This document shows positions 1 to 11,922 of a DNA stretch of 64,000 nucleotides, piece after piece. This DNA comes from Phymatolithon calcareum (lineage: Eukaryota > Rhodophyta > Florideophyceae > Hapalidiales), in assembly GCA_977006965.1 (NCBI GenBank), contig OZ345383.1:248001-312000 (forward strand). The letters are read 5' to 3'. The notes under the pieces are model-generated. The model was given only the letters and a program-made list of their open reading frames with translations. It did not search any database and was not told where the DNA came from. The position numbers were made by a program, and so were the translations under genes. Within the stretch, counting starts at the first letter, position 1; every line of letters begins with the position of its first letter.

Positions 1-1
1 C

Positions 2-2973
2 ATTGACTCAAGGAGAAGGAGTGGGTCCGCTAGAAACTTTGGAGGAGTCTCTCTAGTGTTCCGAACAGGGTGTGGAGCCAAGCATATATTCAAACATGCA
101 AGGATACACTACCAAATCGTCATCGCACAACTGGGAAGCCTGAAAATCGGGGTGGTATATATGTCACCAAAGTCTACGCGACAGGAAACGGAAGAATGTC
201 TAAAGCTTATCACCAGGCACGCAAGAGGGCAAGCCATCATATGCGACGACTGGAACGCAAGACACAAGTTATGGGACCGACAAACAAACAGAAGAGGAAA
301 CCAAGTTGTAAAATGGGCAGAAGAGAAAGGATGGGTTATACGTACCAGCAAGGGCCCCACATTTCAGACAAAGAAATACAGCAGCAATATTGACTTCTTT
401 GTCACGAAAGGAACAAGGACCACCACTCCAAACTCACCGGAAAATATCTGGACAGGGAGTACACAACACCGACCAGTGTGCACACGTCTCAGAAGCCGAC
501 AGGAACGCGATGGCATCCAGACCAAGAGACCAGTCAGTGTACGGGACTGGGCGGGCACCAAAACGAAAGTTACCATCAAAGAGCAAATGCAAGAACTTAT
601 TCAAGAACTGCAGAGACGCCCCACCCCGGAACAAGTGGAGGATATCTACAGGAAGATAGTGGATATCGGCTCGCAAACGCGTCAGAAGACGAAACAAGAA
701 AAAGTGCGTCTGAAGTATCGTGCGGAACTGCCCGGAATCATAGGGGGACTCCAGCAGTGCGACACCTCACGGCAACTACATCAGTGGTACAAGAAATTGT
801 TGAAGACCTGGTATGACCCCTGGAGGGTAAAAAACGAATTCCATCGCGCTACACACCGTTTTGGAGCGCTGAACTGGACAAACTGGCCCTGAAGCGAAAG
901 AAACTATACAAGCGTGCTAGACTATCCAAATCATCAGAAGACTGGGACCGATACCACGAATGCACGTATCAAGTGAGAACCAAAGTCAACCAGCGAAAGA
1001 GCGAGCAATACCAGGAATACATCTCTGAACTCGAAGAGAAAGATGGTCCAGCAGCGGTGAAGCAGCTAGCCAGGATGAAGAAAAAGATAAAAGGGAGAAC
1101 AGCTCGCAACAAGATGACTGGAAAACCAATGAACCATGCATTATTCTCAGCACACATTTCGAGAACTTGCCACAGTACCGAAAAGTGGCAACATTGCCCC
1201 AGGAAATTCCGGTGTCCCGAAGAAATGAAGGAATCAATCGAAGAAGCCATTTGAAAGTCTCCAACTGGAAAAGCCCCAGGTGTGGACGAGATCAAATCTG
1301 AAATGCTGAAGCTAGACGTACCTCTGAATGCGGAGGTTCTTACAGCCCTATGGGAAGCTTGAGGGAGGTGCGGAGACATGCCAATGTACTGGCAGAAGGC
1401 CCTATTGGTACCTATTCACAAGAAGGGACCACACCACGAACCTGAAAATTATCGCCCAATATCCCTGCTCAGTCATGCAAGGAAAGTTATTGAAACGGCA
1501 ATAGATAGTATGCTCCGCGGGGGTTTACTCCAACCACTGGTTCCAACTCGGGTTCCAAAAAGGGAAAAGTACAGAACTCGCAATCCTAAGAGCCAAGGAA
1601 CTATTGAAAGGCCAACAAAGGTGCGTAGCAGTACTGGACCTCAAGGCAGCATACGACACCGTCCCAAGAAAACATCTGGTGGCCAGAATGAGACAGGTAC
1701 TGCCACCAATGCTATGCGCTATGACGGAAGCATTCTTGACACCGTCCTGGGTGTCAATCATCGGAGATACTGATAAGAACTGTTTTCTAGTGAACAGAGG
1801 AGTACCACAGGGGTTCCCTCTCAGCCCAAGTCTATACAACATCTTCATGGACGAGTTTGCGGAACGCATGGGAGAAGTGCCCAGAGATTGGGCCGACGTT
1901 CCTTCAATCTTCTTCGCAGACGACGTAATTCTCCTAGCGAAATCACCTTCCGCTCTGCAGGGATTGCTAGACAAAGCCACTCAATGGGCCCAAGAACGAG
2001 GGATGACATGGAACACGAAACAAGGAAAAAGCGAGATACTTGAATCGGATGAGACAGCGGGCGTGACATTCCAGCTGGCTAATAAGGCCCTCACACATGT
2101 CGCGGAAATCACGTACTTCGGAGTATCCCTAGGACCGGAGGGGGTTACAGATACACTGATGTTGCAACGCCTAAAGAAGGCTAGGATCGCTCTGTACGAG
2201 CTCCGTGCACTAGGGGTATTCAAGAAGGGAATTGGCATACATAAATGCATCCAAGTATACAAGGCATTAATCCAGCCACGCTGGGAGTATGCTATGCACT
2301 TAACACCGTGGACAGAAAATGTCCAGAGCGCGGTCAAGGAAGTTGAACAAACGTTTTTCAGACAAGTCTTCGGGCCACTGTCACTAGGAAAGACGGATAG
2401 ACTTTGCCTAATATGCCGAATCCAAGCTGCTTCCCATCGACGGGAAATACTAGCTTTCAAGATGCTGAGTAGGACCATGGCGAAGAAAGAAAAGTTTCTG
2501 ATGCAAGCACCAGAGAGAAGAAATTCAGAAGAGCTTCAAGCCACAAGTAACGACATCACATCGATGGAAACCAGAGAACCGTTTGATGAAGCGATGAAGC
2601 ACATAATAGCGAACCAATCTGCAGAAGAACTGCGATCAGCATTCCTGAAAAAGGAAGGAGAGAGCCTTGAATCAAAGAGAAAAAGAAAAATTCCGTACGA
2701 CAAGACAAGAGAACTCCCTGCAATACTCAAATTTCCACAACTGAAACACAGGCAACTGGCGGTTCGTACGCCTTTGGAAGATTTCCCCAAGTGTCTACCA
2801 CACTGATGGCAGATAGATTCGGAGACAAAGTCAGACAGCACATGGAGACCCTGGATCGCAACTTGTCAGTCTATGAACTCAAGGAAGACGACAGAGCGGC
2901 AACTGAGAAGGCATTAGATGACCTTTTGCTCTTCAGTAAAAGCATCATCGAGCATGAAGAAGACCTGTACTGA
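2..2973 (+). pseudogene. LINE A1: endonuclease-reverse transcriptase, decayed, 5' part outside window
   Basis: Non-LTR retrotransposon that inserts by nicking DNA and copying its RNA at the nick. The frame is open from base 2. About 1-480 encode the C-terminal half of an APE-type endonuclease: a DDWNARHKLWD block (normally GDFNAHH), N-x-RRG, PTF, S-x-ID, and a degenerate TQHRPV where SDHxPV is expected. A linker follows to ~1250. The reverse transcriptase has PISLLS (~1465), LDLKAAYDTVP (~1637), NRGVPQG (~1795) and the catalytic FFADDV (~1910). The C-terminus carries the KHRQLA block and ends in EEDLY at 2973. In-frame stops near 1252 and 1360 and frameshifts near 1530 and 2780 make it a pseudogene. 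Its 3' end (4388-4440) is separated from the body by element B1. Confidence 0.93.
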
Positions 2974-3100
2974 AAGAAGAAGTGACGCCTCGAAACTGTT
3001 ACGAAGAGCAATCAATTCAACCGAACGCATGCTAGGGTCCCAGATAGAATGCCAGACATAAGCGTAGAGCCTCCCTAGCGAGGGCAGCACCTGAGGAAGC

Positions 3101-4387
3101 TTCTGATCAACCGCGGAGTTCACCTGGGCTCCCCGCTAAGCCCATGCCTCTATAACATGTTCATGGACACATTTGCCGAGATGATCCAGAAGGCACCCCG
3201 GCATATGTCAAAGTACCCCGCGATCCTGTTTGCCGACGACGTCCAACTGCAAGCGATAAACTCCGACGGAATGCAATGGCTCCTCGATACAGCGACACGA
3301 TGGGCCAGGGAGAACGGTATGACGTGGAACACGAAGAAGGGAAAAAGCGAAGTCCTCATGTACCCCGGTTTATTCAAGCGAAAATTCCAGCTAGCAGGGA
3401 CCGAACTCCATGAAACAAGACGGCTGGAATATCTAGGTACGACCGTTGACAACAAGCATGTCACCGAACACGCCACGTTGAGACGAATCTCAAAAGCGAA
3501 GGGAATTACCCTTGGTCTTCGAGATATTGGAATGAATGCCAAGGGACTACACACAATGAAGAACATAACGATCTACAAGACCCTCGTGCAATGTCGATGG
3601 GAGTACGCCTTGCACCTCACCCCGTGGACGAGATCTGTCTAAGTTCAAATCAAGCAGGCCGAAGGTTTGTTCTACTCCGTCATACTAGGACGCTTTGCAC
3701 TCCATCTCCAAAACCGAATGAGGTCGCTCTGCAAAATCACACTCCCGGAAATCAGAAGGACACAGCTGGGCGAACATTTTGCTGCGCGACTACTGAAGGA
3801 AAAACTTGAAATTGAGAAAAAGCCAAATTACGAAGACAAAGCCGAAGACCTTCGCTACGCAGAAACGGATATTTCGTACACGAAACATCACGATCTGTTC
3901 AGCGAGCAGATCGACCGGGCGAACAAGGGAAGGTGACGCCCAAGGAAGAGAAACTGCGTCTTAGCGAAGCCTGGGGCCGAACAGAGGAAGGATTGAAACG
4001 AAAAATCCCGGTGGACAGGAAACAGCGCGCCACCCCGACTGTGTTAATCAAATCGCGAAAGCACAGAATGTGGGCAGTGAAATGGTACTTCGGACGCTTC
4101 CCTCCACGGAAACCTTCTTCCTATGTGGAACAATTCGGCGAGGTTGCTGAGAAGAGCCTTGAGACCCTGCAGCGCAATCTCACACGACCGCAACTCAACG
4201 GAGAGACTGAGGGCGAGACAATGCAGGCGATGGACAGACAATTAGAATTAGAGAAAATAATGATGGAAGAAATGATAGTGTGATGCGATATTTTTAGACA
4301 ATGCGAAAGTAGCACATGGGAAGCTGCTCTGGTATCGGCGACTCTGGCGTTGAGGGCTTCTAAAATAAAAACTTACAATTTCCCCCG
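3101..4387 (+). mobile_element. LINE B1, 5'-truncated, inserted in the 3' UTR of A1
   Basis: This 1,287-bp fragment is flanked by a 10-bp target-site duplication CTGAGGAAGC (3091-3100 and 4388-4397). Removing it restores the family A 3' end seen in A3 and A4. It encodes reverse transcriptase from the RGVHLGSPLS block through FADDVQL (~3230), thumb (WNTKKGKSE) and C-terminal domain (SRKHRMWAVKWYFGRFPP near 4060-4100). A stop at ~3640 and frameshifts near 3660 and 3930 break it. Its 3' tail reads GAGGGCTTCTAAAATAAAAA. Family B is clearly distinct from A in protein sequence but keeps the same domain order. Confidence 0.9.
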
Positions 4388-4440
4388 CTGAGGAAGCCCT
4401 GCCCGTATATTCGTATGACTGCGGGGCTTTAAAAAAAATT
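4388..4440 (+). other. LINE A1 3' terminal tail
   Basis: The family A 3' end separated from its body by B1. AAGCCC at the start can pair with GGGGCTT near the end, so the RNA could fold as a stem just before the A-rich terminus. The same tail occurs at 5629-5693 (A4), 9815-9880 (A2, minus) and 48569-48640 (A3, minus). This recurrence marks it as the likely reverse-transcriptase recognition end. Confidence 0.85.
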
Positions 4441-4783
4441 GCAATAAAATAATAGTGTTTGACGTTGAATGTTCTTGTTACGTCCGGCGTGCCCAGATTG
4501 GGATCAGCACCGCTCGCAGATTTTATTTCTACTATTTCTGTGGCGTCGATTCTCAGGGAGATGTGCTCAATGATCTTACATGTTCGGTGCCAGTCACTTC
4601 GGATTTACCGGTCTGTCCATTGCGCATTTCTCTGTCGGTGAGAATTGACTACAACAACCCATGATAATAACGATGAACTTTGCCCAAGATTATGCCCTGT
4701 AAATCAGAGAGACTGCTCCAACTCCCAGATCACATTCTCATGTATTCTCGATCATATATGCTCCTTGATTTCGTGTTTGCGGC
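4441..4783. other. Unassigned spacer between A1 and A4
   Basis: No confident gene. The minus strand has a coding-like stretch around 4460-4600 that could be upstream LINE sequence, but no motif is recognisable. The right edge (~4770-4783) belongs to the 3' tail of C1, because it continues across the A4 insertion. Confidence 0.4.
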
Positions 4784-4800
4784 ACTCAGAAGCACTCATG

Positions 4801-5693
4801 GAGACCAGAGAGCCGTTCGGTGAAGCTGTAAAGCATATCCAAACAAACCAATCTTCGCAAACACTTCGATCGAAATTTCTGGAAATGGAAGGAGACCGCC
4901 TAGAATCGAAGCGGAAAAGAAAGATACCATACGACAAGACAAGAGAATTGCCGGCAATCCTCAAGTTCCCCAAGGTGCAGCACAGACAACTCGCGCTGCA
5001 GTGTGCCTCTGGAAGATTCCCACAGGTGTCAACAACAAGAAGAAGAAGTTTAAGTTTTTTATTTAAAAGTTACCAACGCATCTGCAGACGCTTGGGGCAA
5101 CTTTGCGAAGGCCATTGGGCCACAAACAGGGTCTATCGTTCTTGTATGTTAGCGTGGTCGATTTCGACACGATCTGGCGGAAATATCAAAACCTACCTCT
5201 GGCTTAGAGCCTCGAGGGGGAAAAATATTCCACTGTCTTGAGTCGCGGGTTTCAGGTTTCGAGAGTGGCCTTGGCCGCCTGATACATGGCAATGTCAACA
5301 ACAAGTATGACGGAAGAATTCGGCACCAGAGCCAGAGAGCACATGGAGACCCTTGAACGCACGCTAGCAGGGTATGAACTCGAAGGAGAAAAACGACTGG
5401 AAACAGAAAAGGCGCTAGATGAGCTCTTACTATTTAGCAAGACACTCATAGAACGCATGGAGACCGAAGAAGGCCTGTATTAATCCGCAGAAGGAAAGAC
5501 AAAAAGTGGTCGAGTCCAAGCACCAACAATCCCGTAGAGGACTGAAATAGGACTACTTTGAGTCCTGAGTTTTCCCGTCCGCCATTCTGGTGGACGTTTT
5601 GTGAGCTACGCAAAGGTAGGTAGCATCAGAGGAAGCCTTGCCCATATCTTCGGAAGTCTGTGGGGCTTCTAAATAAACTTGAAAGGAAAAAAA
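4801..5693 (+). mobile_element. LINE A4, 5'-truncated, inserted in the tail of C1
   Basis: Flanked by a 17-bp TSD ACTCAGAAGCACTCATG (4784-4800 and 5694-5710). It encodes only the last part of the family A ORF, from METREPFGEAV through KIPYDKTRELPAILKFP to ERMETEEGLY (stop ~5481). The 3' UTR and the family A tail follow. Element K1 interrupts it between 5040 and 5292. The flanks join into the C family 3' end, so the order of events is C1, then A4, then K1. Confidence 0.9.
5040..5292 (-). mobile_element. LINE K1, 3' fragment inserted in A4
   Basis: Flanked by a 13-bp TSD TGTCAACAACAAG (5027-5039 and 5293-5305). The uninterrupted sequence is present in A2 near 10190-10215. On the minus strand it begins with the end of an ORF, AMYQAAKATLET-stop, followed by a ~210-bp 3' UTR and a tail rich in CTTTTAAATAAA then CTT repeats. 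It matches K2 (8148-8521). At first it looks like a SINE, but the ORF end shows it is a truncated LINE. Confidence 0.85.
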
Positions 5694-6499
5694 ACTCAGA
5701 AGCACTCATGAGACTGCAAGGGAGATGAGTTTCAGCAGCTACTTTCTTGCAGCTTCGATCATCTACTCTGATCCGTGTAATCCGGGTTAAAGTAGTAGCC
5801 CTAGCTGCAAAAACCCTCTCCCGGAAAAAGGGCAGAGGGAAAAGCTTGGGTACCACAGGTCAGATTTCCTATGGGGCTCAGGGTCGCAGTTCGATTGATG
5901 CCTTGTCTATTCCATATGGTCATAAACGACGATAGTGAAGAAGAGTTGCTTGTCTAGAGCTTTTTCCCTGATATTAATCTCCTCTTTGGTTAGTTGATAT
6001 CTGCCGCGATATTCCTCGAGGTAGCTCATGAGGGTTGGTACAGTATCACCGAACTTTTCTTCGAGAAGTGATGTGCTCATTGGGGGAACCGACCGAATTC
6101 CCGCTTTACCGCTAATTGGCGGTGCCGTGTTTTGGGGAGTCTGATGATCGCCGGGGTGGACCAGGAGTGACGTCTTGAAAACGTCGTAATGTAACATTGC
6201 CGATCTGTCTCGACTAACCCATTGCAGTTCCTCCACGTCCCTTTCTTCGATTGGGACAGCCAGAAGGCTTTGATCAGGCTCGTTCCAGCATTCTGAGTGC
6301 TAGAATGAGTCTCCTGTTTTCGGCATTGTGAATTCGGCAAAGAAGACGAAGTCTAATATACCGGTTGTTCGATATTGGACCGCATAGTTTTGCGAAAAAT
6401 GTCTTCTCAACTTCTACGATGGCTGTTTGGACTATCGGCGTCCATGATGTCGGGTGCATGGCACACTCCCATCTTGGTTGTATCAACGCTTTGTAGGGG
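5694..6499 (-). pseudogene. LINE C1 3' half, decayed
   Basis: On the minus strand, from ~6496 down: thumb and C-terminal region (IQPRWECAMH, TIVQ-like linker, VEKTFFAKLCGPI, VEELQW-like block), then TPPISGKAG in place of the usual KHRQLA context, MSTSLLEEKFGDTVPTLM, and a 3' UTR ending in the C tail shared with C2 (16190 onward). Several frameshifts split it (6486-6274, 6340-6077, 6236-5907). Its 5' side abuts the 3' end of B2 at ~6500. The RT piece at 8650-8970 may be its other flank. Confidence 0.8.
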
Positions 6500-6820
6500 G
6501 GAAATTGTAGGTTTTTATTTTAGAAGCCCTCAACGCCGGCGCACGCCAACACCAGAGCAGATTCGCATTGCGCTTTAACTCTTCTAGGGAAGACTACAGC
6601 ATGTCGCCTCCATCATCACACCATCATCTCCTCTTGCATCTCGATTTCTAGCCTCATTAATTTGTCCATGGCTTGTTTCACTTCCTCTTCTGTTCTATTA
6701 TTCGTCTGCGGTTGCGTTAAGTTGTGGTGAAGGGTTTCCAGCAGTATCGCTGCTAGTTCGTCATAGTTGCCGATATATGCCGAGTGATTTCGCAGAGGGA
6801 AGCGGCCGAGGAACCATTTG

Positions 6821-7108
6821 TTTGTTTATTGCAGGTTATTCGAATTACACAAAGTGTACATTATTCAACATCTAGGGGTCCTCTAAATGCTCCTGATATG
6901 GATCCATTCCTGGTACTCGCGTATCTTCTTCGCGCTAGTACTGCTGCACACCACTCCACGGCGACATCCGTGTGCCCTTTGCGGAACGTTAATTCAATTC
7001 TTGTTTGTGACAGGACTCGAACCGGCAACCTCAACATTCCTGCCTGTATCATACCGAAATATGCGCACAGGTGCGCGGAGGCAGTTTTACCACTATACCA
7101 CAGGTGGG
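6821..7108 (-). mobile_element. tRNA-headed SINE, copy 1, inserted in B2
   Basis: Flanked by a 13-bp TSD GAGGAACCATTTG (6808-6820 and 7109-7121). On the minus strand the head has an A box (TGGTATAGTGGTAA) and a perfect B box (GGTTCGAGTCC) for RNA polymerase III. A body of ~180 bp ends in a CAAA-repeat tail. The head resembles tRNA-Gly, with an inserted hairpin between the boxes. The same site is empty in B3 (52881-52893). Reading frames in the body are incidental. Confidence 0.93.
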
Positions 7109-8147
7109 GAGGAACCATTTGACAGCCCAAAGTCTGTGTTTTCTCGACTTAATTTGGACTACGGGGTTTGGATTCTCGCTCATACCCACGGCGATTTTGC
7201 GTTTTTTGGCCTTCTCCGTCTCGCTCCATGCCCAATAGATTCGCAGTTTCTCATCCTTGTGGGTGACCTTTCCTTCCACGGCCCTCTTCGCTGGTACATT
7301 CAACAGTTTGTGCTCTTCGAGGTATCGAATATCCCTCTGTGTCTGTGCTAAGGCCTCATCCTTGCCCTCGCATCTCTCCAGGTTCCGTTTTGCCTGCAGG
7401 AGTTGCAGCGCAAAGTGTTCTCCTCATATCTTGCGCCTCGGCTCTGGTGGTGTGATTCTGCATAGCGTTCGCATTCGATCATTATTCTGCATAACATAAT
7501 GGATGCACCTATGCCTTTTCCGCTGGTGCTCCGTTGCTCGGAGTACGGCTGTTTCCGTATTCTTGCCTTTCTGGAATCCGAGTTGATAGTCATGGTTTGA
7601 GTAGTGTCTTCTAAGTAGGGTATTGAGAGCTGGCTCTACAGCTTTCCTTGTCTGACTCAAGAGAGATATTGGCCTGCAGTTTCCGGGATCTTCCGTATTC
7701 CCTTTCTTATGGATTGCTACGATCACTGACCTTCGCCACAACAATGGAATGTCGCCGACTCTGCCACAAGCTGACCAAAATTCGAATATGATCTCTGCGT
7801 TGAGGTCCACGTTAGTCTTGAGCGCCTCTGCTTTCACCTCATCGAGTCCGGCCGTTTTCTTGACAGGTGGGTTTGCTAGGGCTTCCCTGATATCTTCCTT
7901 CATCTCCTGCGGGCACGCGAAAAATAATATTTCTTGCCTCCAATTGTACTTGTCAGAGCAAGTCGTGGAGACGTGAGCCGTGAAGAGCATGTGGTCCAGT
8001 GGTTTCCCGGACGCCTTGTTACGCGCTGTCCTCCGCGACCTCATTCATTTCATTTTAGATAATTGTGAGAATGCGGTTGCCGAATCTTTTTGTTCAAGTT
8101 CGGAGATGAACTCTTGATATAACGACCGTTTCCTCTTATTCACAAGC

Positions 8148-8521
8148 GGGCGGAGAGTCGAGCATCATGTTGGGAGCGTTGGGAGAGGCCGTAACCGGAG
8201 CATCTTAATCTTGCGCAGTCGCTAGCAATTGGAAGTGCTTTTACAAGGAGGGCACTTGACGAAATCCTTGCTATGTATCAGGCGGCCAAGGCTGCTCTCG
8301 AAACCTGAAACCCGCGACTCAAGACAGTGGAATATTTTTCCCCCTCGAGGCTCTAAGCCAGAGGTAGTTTTTGGTATTTCCGCCAGATCGTGTCGAAATC
8401 GACCACGATAACATATAAGAACGATAGACCCTGTTTGTGGCCCAATGGCTTTCGCAAGGTAGCCCCAAGCGTCTGCAGATGCGTTGGTAACTTTTAAAAA
8501 AAAACTTACACTTCTTCTTCT
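8148..8521 (+). mobile_element. LINE K2, 3' fragment inserted in B2
   Basis: Flanked by a 14-bp TSD TCTTATTCACAAGC (8134-8147 and 8522-8535). It encodes the end of a LINE ORF (RRALDEILAMYQAAKAALET, stop ~8310) and a 3' UTR of ~210 bp ending in TTTTAAAAAAAAACTTACAC and CTT repeats. It is longer at its 5' side than K1, as expected for variable 5' truncation. Confidence 0.85.
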
Positions 8522-8649
8522 TCTTATTCACAAGCCTTCTAATTCGTCTCTTGCATTTCTTATTTTTTCCACCTTTCGGGCTCTTGTGTCCTTAGGGATT
8601 TCTTGTACAACTTTTTCCTCTTCGTTGTTAAGTGATCAAAGTATGGTTG

Positions 8650-8970
8650 TCTAGGCACTGTATCGTACGCTGCCTTCAAGTCCAATACAGCGATGCATAG
8701 CTTCCCTCGTCTTTGTAGTTTCGACGCCCTCAATATTACGAGCTTGGCACTCTTCCATTTTTGAAATCCCAGCTGGATGTTGTGGTTCTTATAATTTTGG
8801 CGGAGCATAATATCAATTGGGGACTCAACAACCTGTCGGACCTTACTCAGTAGCGATATGGGTGGGAAATATTTTGGATCGTAATGGTCTCCTTTCTTGT
8901 ACAGCGAGACCAAGAGAGTTTTCATCCACGATGTTGGAAGTGTTCCGCATCTGCCGCAGGCTGTGTGCCA
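8650..8970 (-). pseudogene. LINE reverse transcriptase N-terminal fragment
   Basis: Minus strand. ACGRCGTLPTSW is followed by LVSLYKKGDHYD, PISLLSKVRQVVE, YKNHNIQLGFQK and VLDLKAAYDTVPRQ, the finger and palm-A region of the LINE RT. It runs at ~8650 directly into B2 linker sequence, so the join is a truncation or rearrangement point. It may be the displaced 5' flank of C1. Confidence 0.75.
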
Positions 8971-9128
8971 AGAGATATCCTCATGAAGAGGCCGATGGAG
9001 AAACTTCCTGAAGAGATAACAAGGCTGGTTGCATACCTGTAAACTCCTCGTGGGTCACGTGGGCTGTCGACGATACAGGAATGTGGTGTATCATCGACCG
9101 AGGAGTGCCTCAAGGTTCCCCTCCTAGT
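8971..9128 (+). pseudogene. Short RT fragment, opposite orientation
   Basis: Plus-strand translation gives VDDTGMWCIIDRGVPQGSPPS (9070-9122, one codon run shortened here to the RGVPQGSP motif), the RT motif before the catalytic palm block. Nothing else of the enzyme remains. It abuts the G tail on the right. Confidence 0.6.
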
Positions 9129-11802
9129 CGTAATTAAGAGGATTTATTTAGAAGGCAACATGCGTCCCAACTTGAGGAAAGTCGGCACCTTTCTAATCGC
9201 ATTATACTAGCATGGAGAGTTGTCCATTACCTTATTCAGAATTGCATAATATCACGTCAATGGCTCGCGACACTTCATTCCCTTCAGTAGGGGTCCATGT
9301 AGGCTTCTTCAGGGTTCTGCTGAGTGTACGAATTGCCCATGCTCCTTGAATACCCATTTCTTCAATCAACTTTGTTGAGTTCCTAGGGAAGTGACCTAAA
9401 AACCATCTTGCGCGGAGAATTCTGTGTCTGCTTTCTTTCATCCTCACTGCCTGGTGCGATAGACCCTTCATGGAAAACGTTATTTTTCTTGCTCGGCGTT
9501 CTTCTTGTTTCTCCCAGACTCTTCGGAGGCTAGGTTTATCTTGAGGGTCAGCTGCTGTGTTCGCTTCTCCAATGCAGTCAAGTGTTTCGAGTTCGAGATC
9601 TGCCCCGGCATCATCGGTCTCTTCTACTACCTTGCCCAACCTTCGTCTTATCTTTGAGTGTAGGTGCTGCCGGCGAAACTCCCATGGTTCTATTTGACAA
9701 AGATTCATGAGTCTTCTCGAATGCCGCGCTGCCCACTTGCCGAACAGAGTCGTTGCCAAGTCCTTCTGTATTTGCACTGGTGCTGTCGATAGGCGAATTT
9801 TATCAGGTGTTATGTTTTTTATTCAAGTTTTATTTAAAAGCCCCACAGACTTCCGAAGATATGGGCGAGGCTTCCTCTGATGCTACCTACCCTTGTGCAG
9901 CTCACGAAACGCCCACTAGAATCGCGGACGGGAAAACTCAGGATTCAAAGTAATCCTATCTCAGTCCTCTACAGGATTGCTGGTGCTTGGACTCGACCGC
10001 TTTTTGCCTTTCCTCATACGAATCAATACAGGCCTTCTTCGTTCTCCATGCATTCTATGAGTGTCTTGCTAAATAGAAAGAGCTCATCTAGCGCCTTTTC
10101 TGCTTCTAGTCGTTTTTCTCCTTCTAGGTCGTACGCTGCTAGCGTGCTTTCAAGGGTCTCCATATGCTCTCTGGCACTTGTACCGAATTCTTCGGCCATA
10201 CTTGTTGTTGACACCTGTGGGAATCATCCGCAGGCATACTGCAGTGCGAGTTGTTTGTGCTTCACCTTGGGGAACTTGAGTATTGCTGGCAATTCAATTG
10301 TCTTATCGTATGGAATCTTCCTGTTCCTCTTCGATTCTAGTCGGTCTCCTTCCATTGCCAGAAATTTAGATCGACGTGTTTGTGAAGACTGGTTAGTTTG
10401 GATATGCTTTACAGCTTCTCCAAACGGCTCTCTGGTTTGCATCGCGGCGATATCTTTCCTTGTGTACTGCAATTCATGATTGTTTCTGCTTTCGGGCACT
10501 TCATTTAGATACTTACGTTCCTTCTCCTTCTTCCTTCTCAGCATTTTGAAGGCCAAGATTTCTCGGCGATGTGGGGCCGTCTGGATTCGGCACAGGAGAC
10601 AGAGCCTGTCCGTCCTTCCTCGGGCCAGTGGCCAGAATGCTTGATTGAAGAATGTTGCTTCTACTTCCTTGACGGCATTTTGTACGCCTTCTGACCAGGG
10701 CGTTTAGTGCATTTCGTACTCCCAGCGTGGCTATGCTAGCGCCTTGTATATCTGAATACACTTCTGTATACTTAACCCTTTCTTGAACACTCCCAGTGTA
10801 CGCAATTCGTACACGGCCATCCTTGCTTTCTTTAGTTGTTGCATCATTAGCGTACCTGTGACTCCTCCGGGGTCTAGGGATACTCCAAGATATGTGACCT
10901 CCGGAACGTGTGCCAGAACCTTGTTCGCGAGCTTGAATGTCTTGCCCAATGTTTCCTCTGATTCGAGGACTTCGCTTTTCCCTTGTTTAGTGTTCCACGT
11001 CATCTCTCGCTCTTTTGCCCATTGGGCAGCTATATCCAATATTCCTTGCAATGCAGCGGGTGATTTCGCAGAGAGAAGAACATCGTCTGCAAAAAGGATA
11101 GCCAGAACTTCAGCCCAGGTTTTTGATGCTCGGCTTATTTGCTCGGCGAATTCGTCCATGACTGAGAGGGGACCCTTGCGGGACCCCCCTGTCCACTAGA
11201 AACCACTTTCTGTTTTAATCACCAATTGTTGCTATCCAGGATGGTGTCAAGAACGCCTCGGCCATTGCGCAGATCTCCTTGAGCAGTACTTGTCTCATTC
11301 GTTCACCAAGTGTGCTCTCGGTACTGTGTCGTAGGCAGCCTTAAGTTCCAATACTGCTACACATCTCTGATCCTCTTTCAGTAGCTCAGTAGCTCTTAAG
11401 ATGGCAAGTTCAATGCTCTTCCCCTTTTGGAACCCAAGCTGATACCAGTGGTTTGAGTATACTGTGCGCAACTTCATATCGATAGCTGTCTCAATAATTT
11501 TCCTTAGGTGGCTCAGCGGGGAAATCGGTCCGTAGTTTCCGGGGTCCTCGTCAGGGGTCGTGCGCAATCCATTGCTATTGCAATTAATTGCAATTCATAG
11601 CAATTCGACCCAAATTGGGTTCTGATGAAGAATTGCAATTCGAATTGCTGGTCGGTAGGTTGTACGAAAGTGTATAGTTCAGCAAGAGCAGAGTTGAAGG
11701 AAATAACGATCACTTCAAATGTATCATGCGTAGTACGTGGTAATTGGTTGTCGGTAGCATCTAATTTTATTATATAACTCGGGCCAGTATAAGCGTTCAC
11801 CG

Positions 11803-11872
11803 GGGGAGCACTGCACCATTTTGGCCCAAATCAACTAAATAAATATCGGGCCAAAATGTTGCCGTGCTCCCC
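11803..11872. repeat. Inverted repeat inside hAT-1
   Basis: GGGGAGCACTGCACCATTTTG is mirrored by an imperfect complement ending GTGCTCCCC, spanning 70 bp around an AT-rich centre. The same structure lies in hAT-2 near 18735-18806. It is upstream of the transposase start and could be a hairpin or an older nested palindrome. Confidence 0.75.
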
Positions 11873-11922
11873 AAGTGTTAGGTACGTAAAATTCTACGTA
11901 CTGTATACAGTTACACGTTCCT

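Larger units (their letters stand above)
6500..8650 (-). pseudogene. LINE B2 with internal RT deletion, carrying a SINE and K2
   Basis: Minus strand, starting at ~8650 with the endonuclease-RT linker (KRKKLYKKSL, then KRRIRRLVNK, YQEFISELEQKD). Next come RTARNKASGKP, PISLLSQTRK and YQLGFQKGKNTE. The frame then jumps straight to NNDRMRTLCRITPPE, so the palm with the catalytic aspartates is missing. The C-terminal block KSRKHRLWAVKWF is split by the SINE at 6821-7108. The tail near 6500-6540 matches the B1 tail. K2 (8148-8521) splits the linker. Confidence 0.82.

Noticed and set aside
5040-5292. A SINE
   Set aside because: The longer copy at 8148 shows the end of a LINE ORF before the 3' UTR, so the unit is a truncated LINE (K).
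6861-7130. Open frames of 80-110 codons on both strands, repeated at 30339-30675, as a conserved protein
   Set aside because: They lie within the tRNA-SINE; similarity between the loci reflects copies of the SINE, not a gene.
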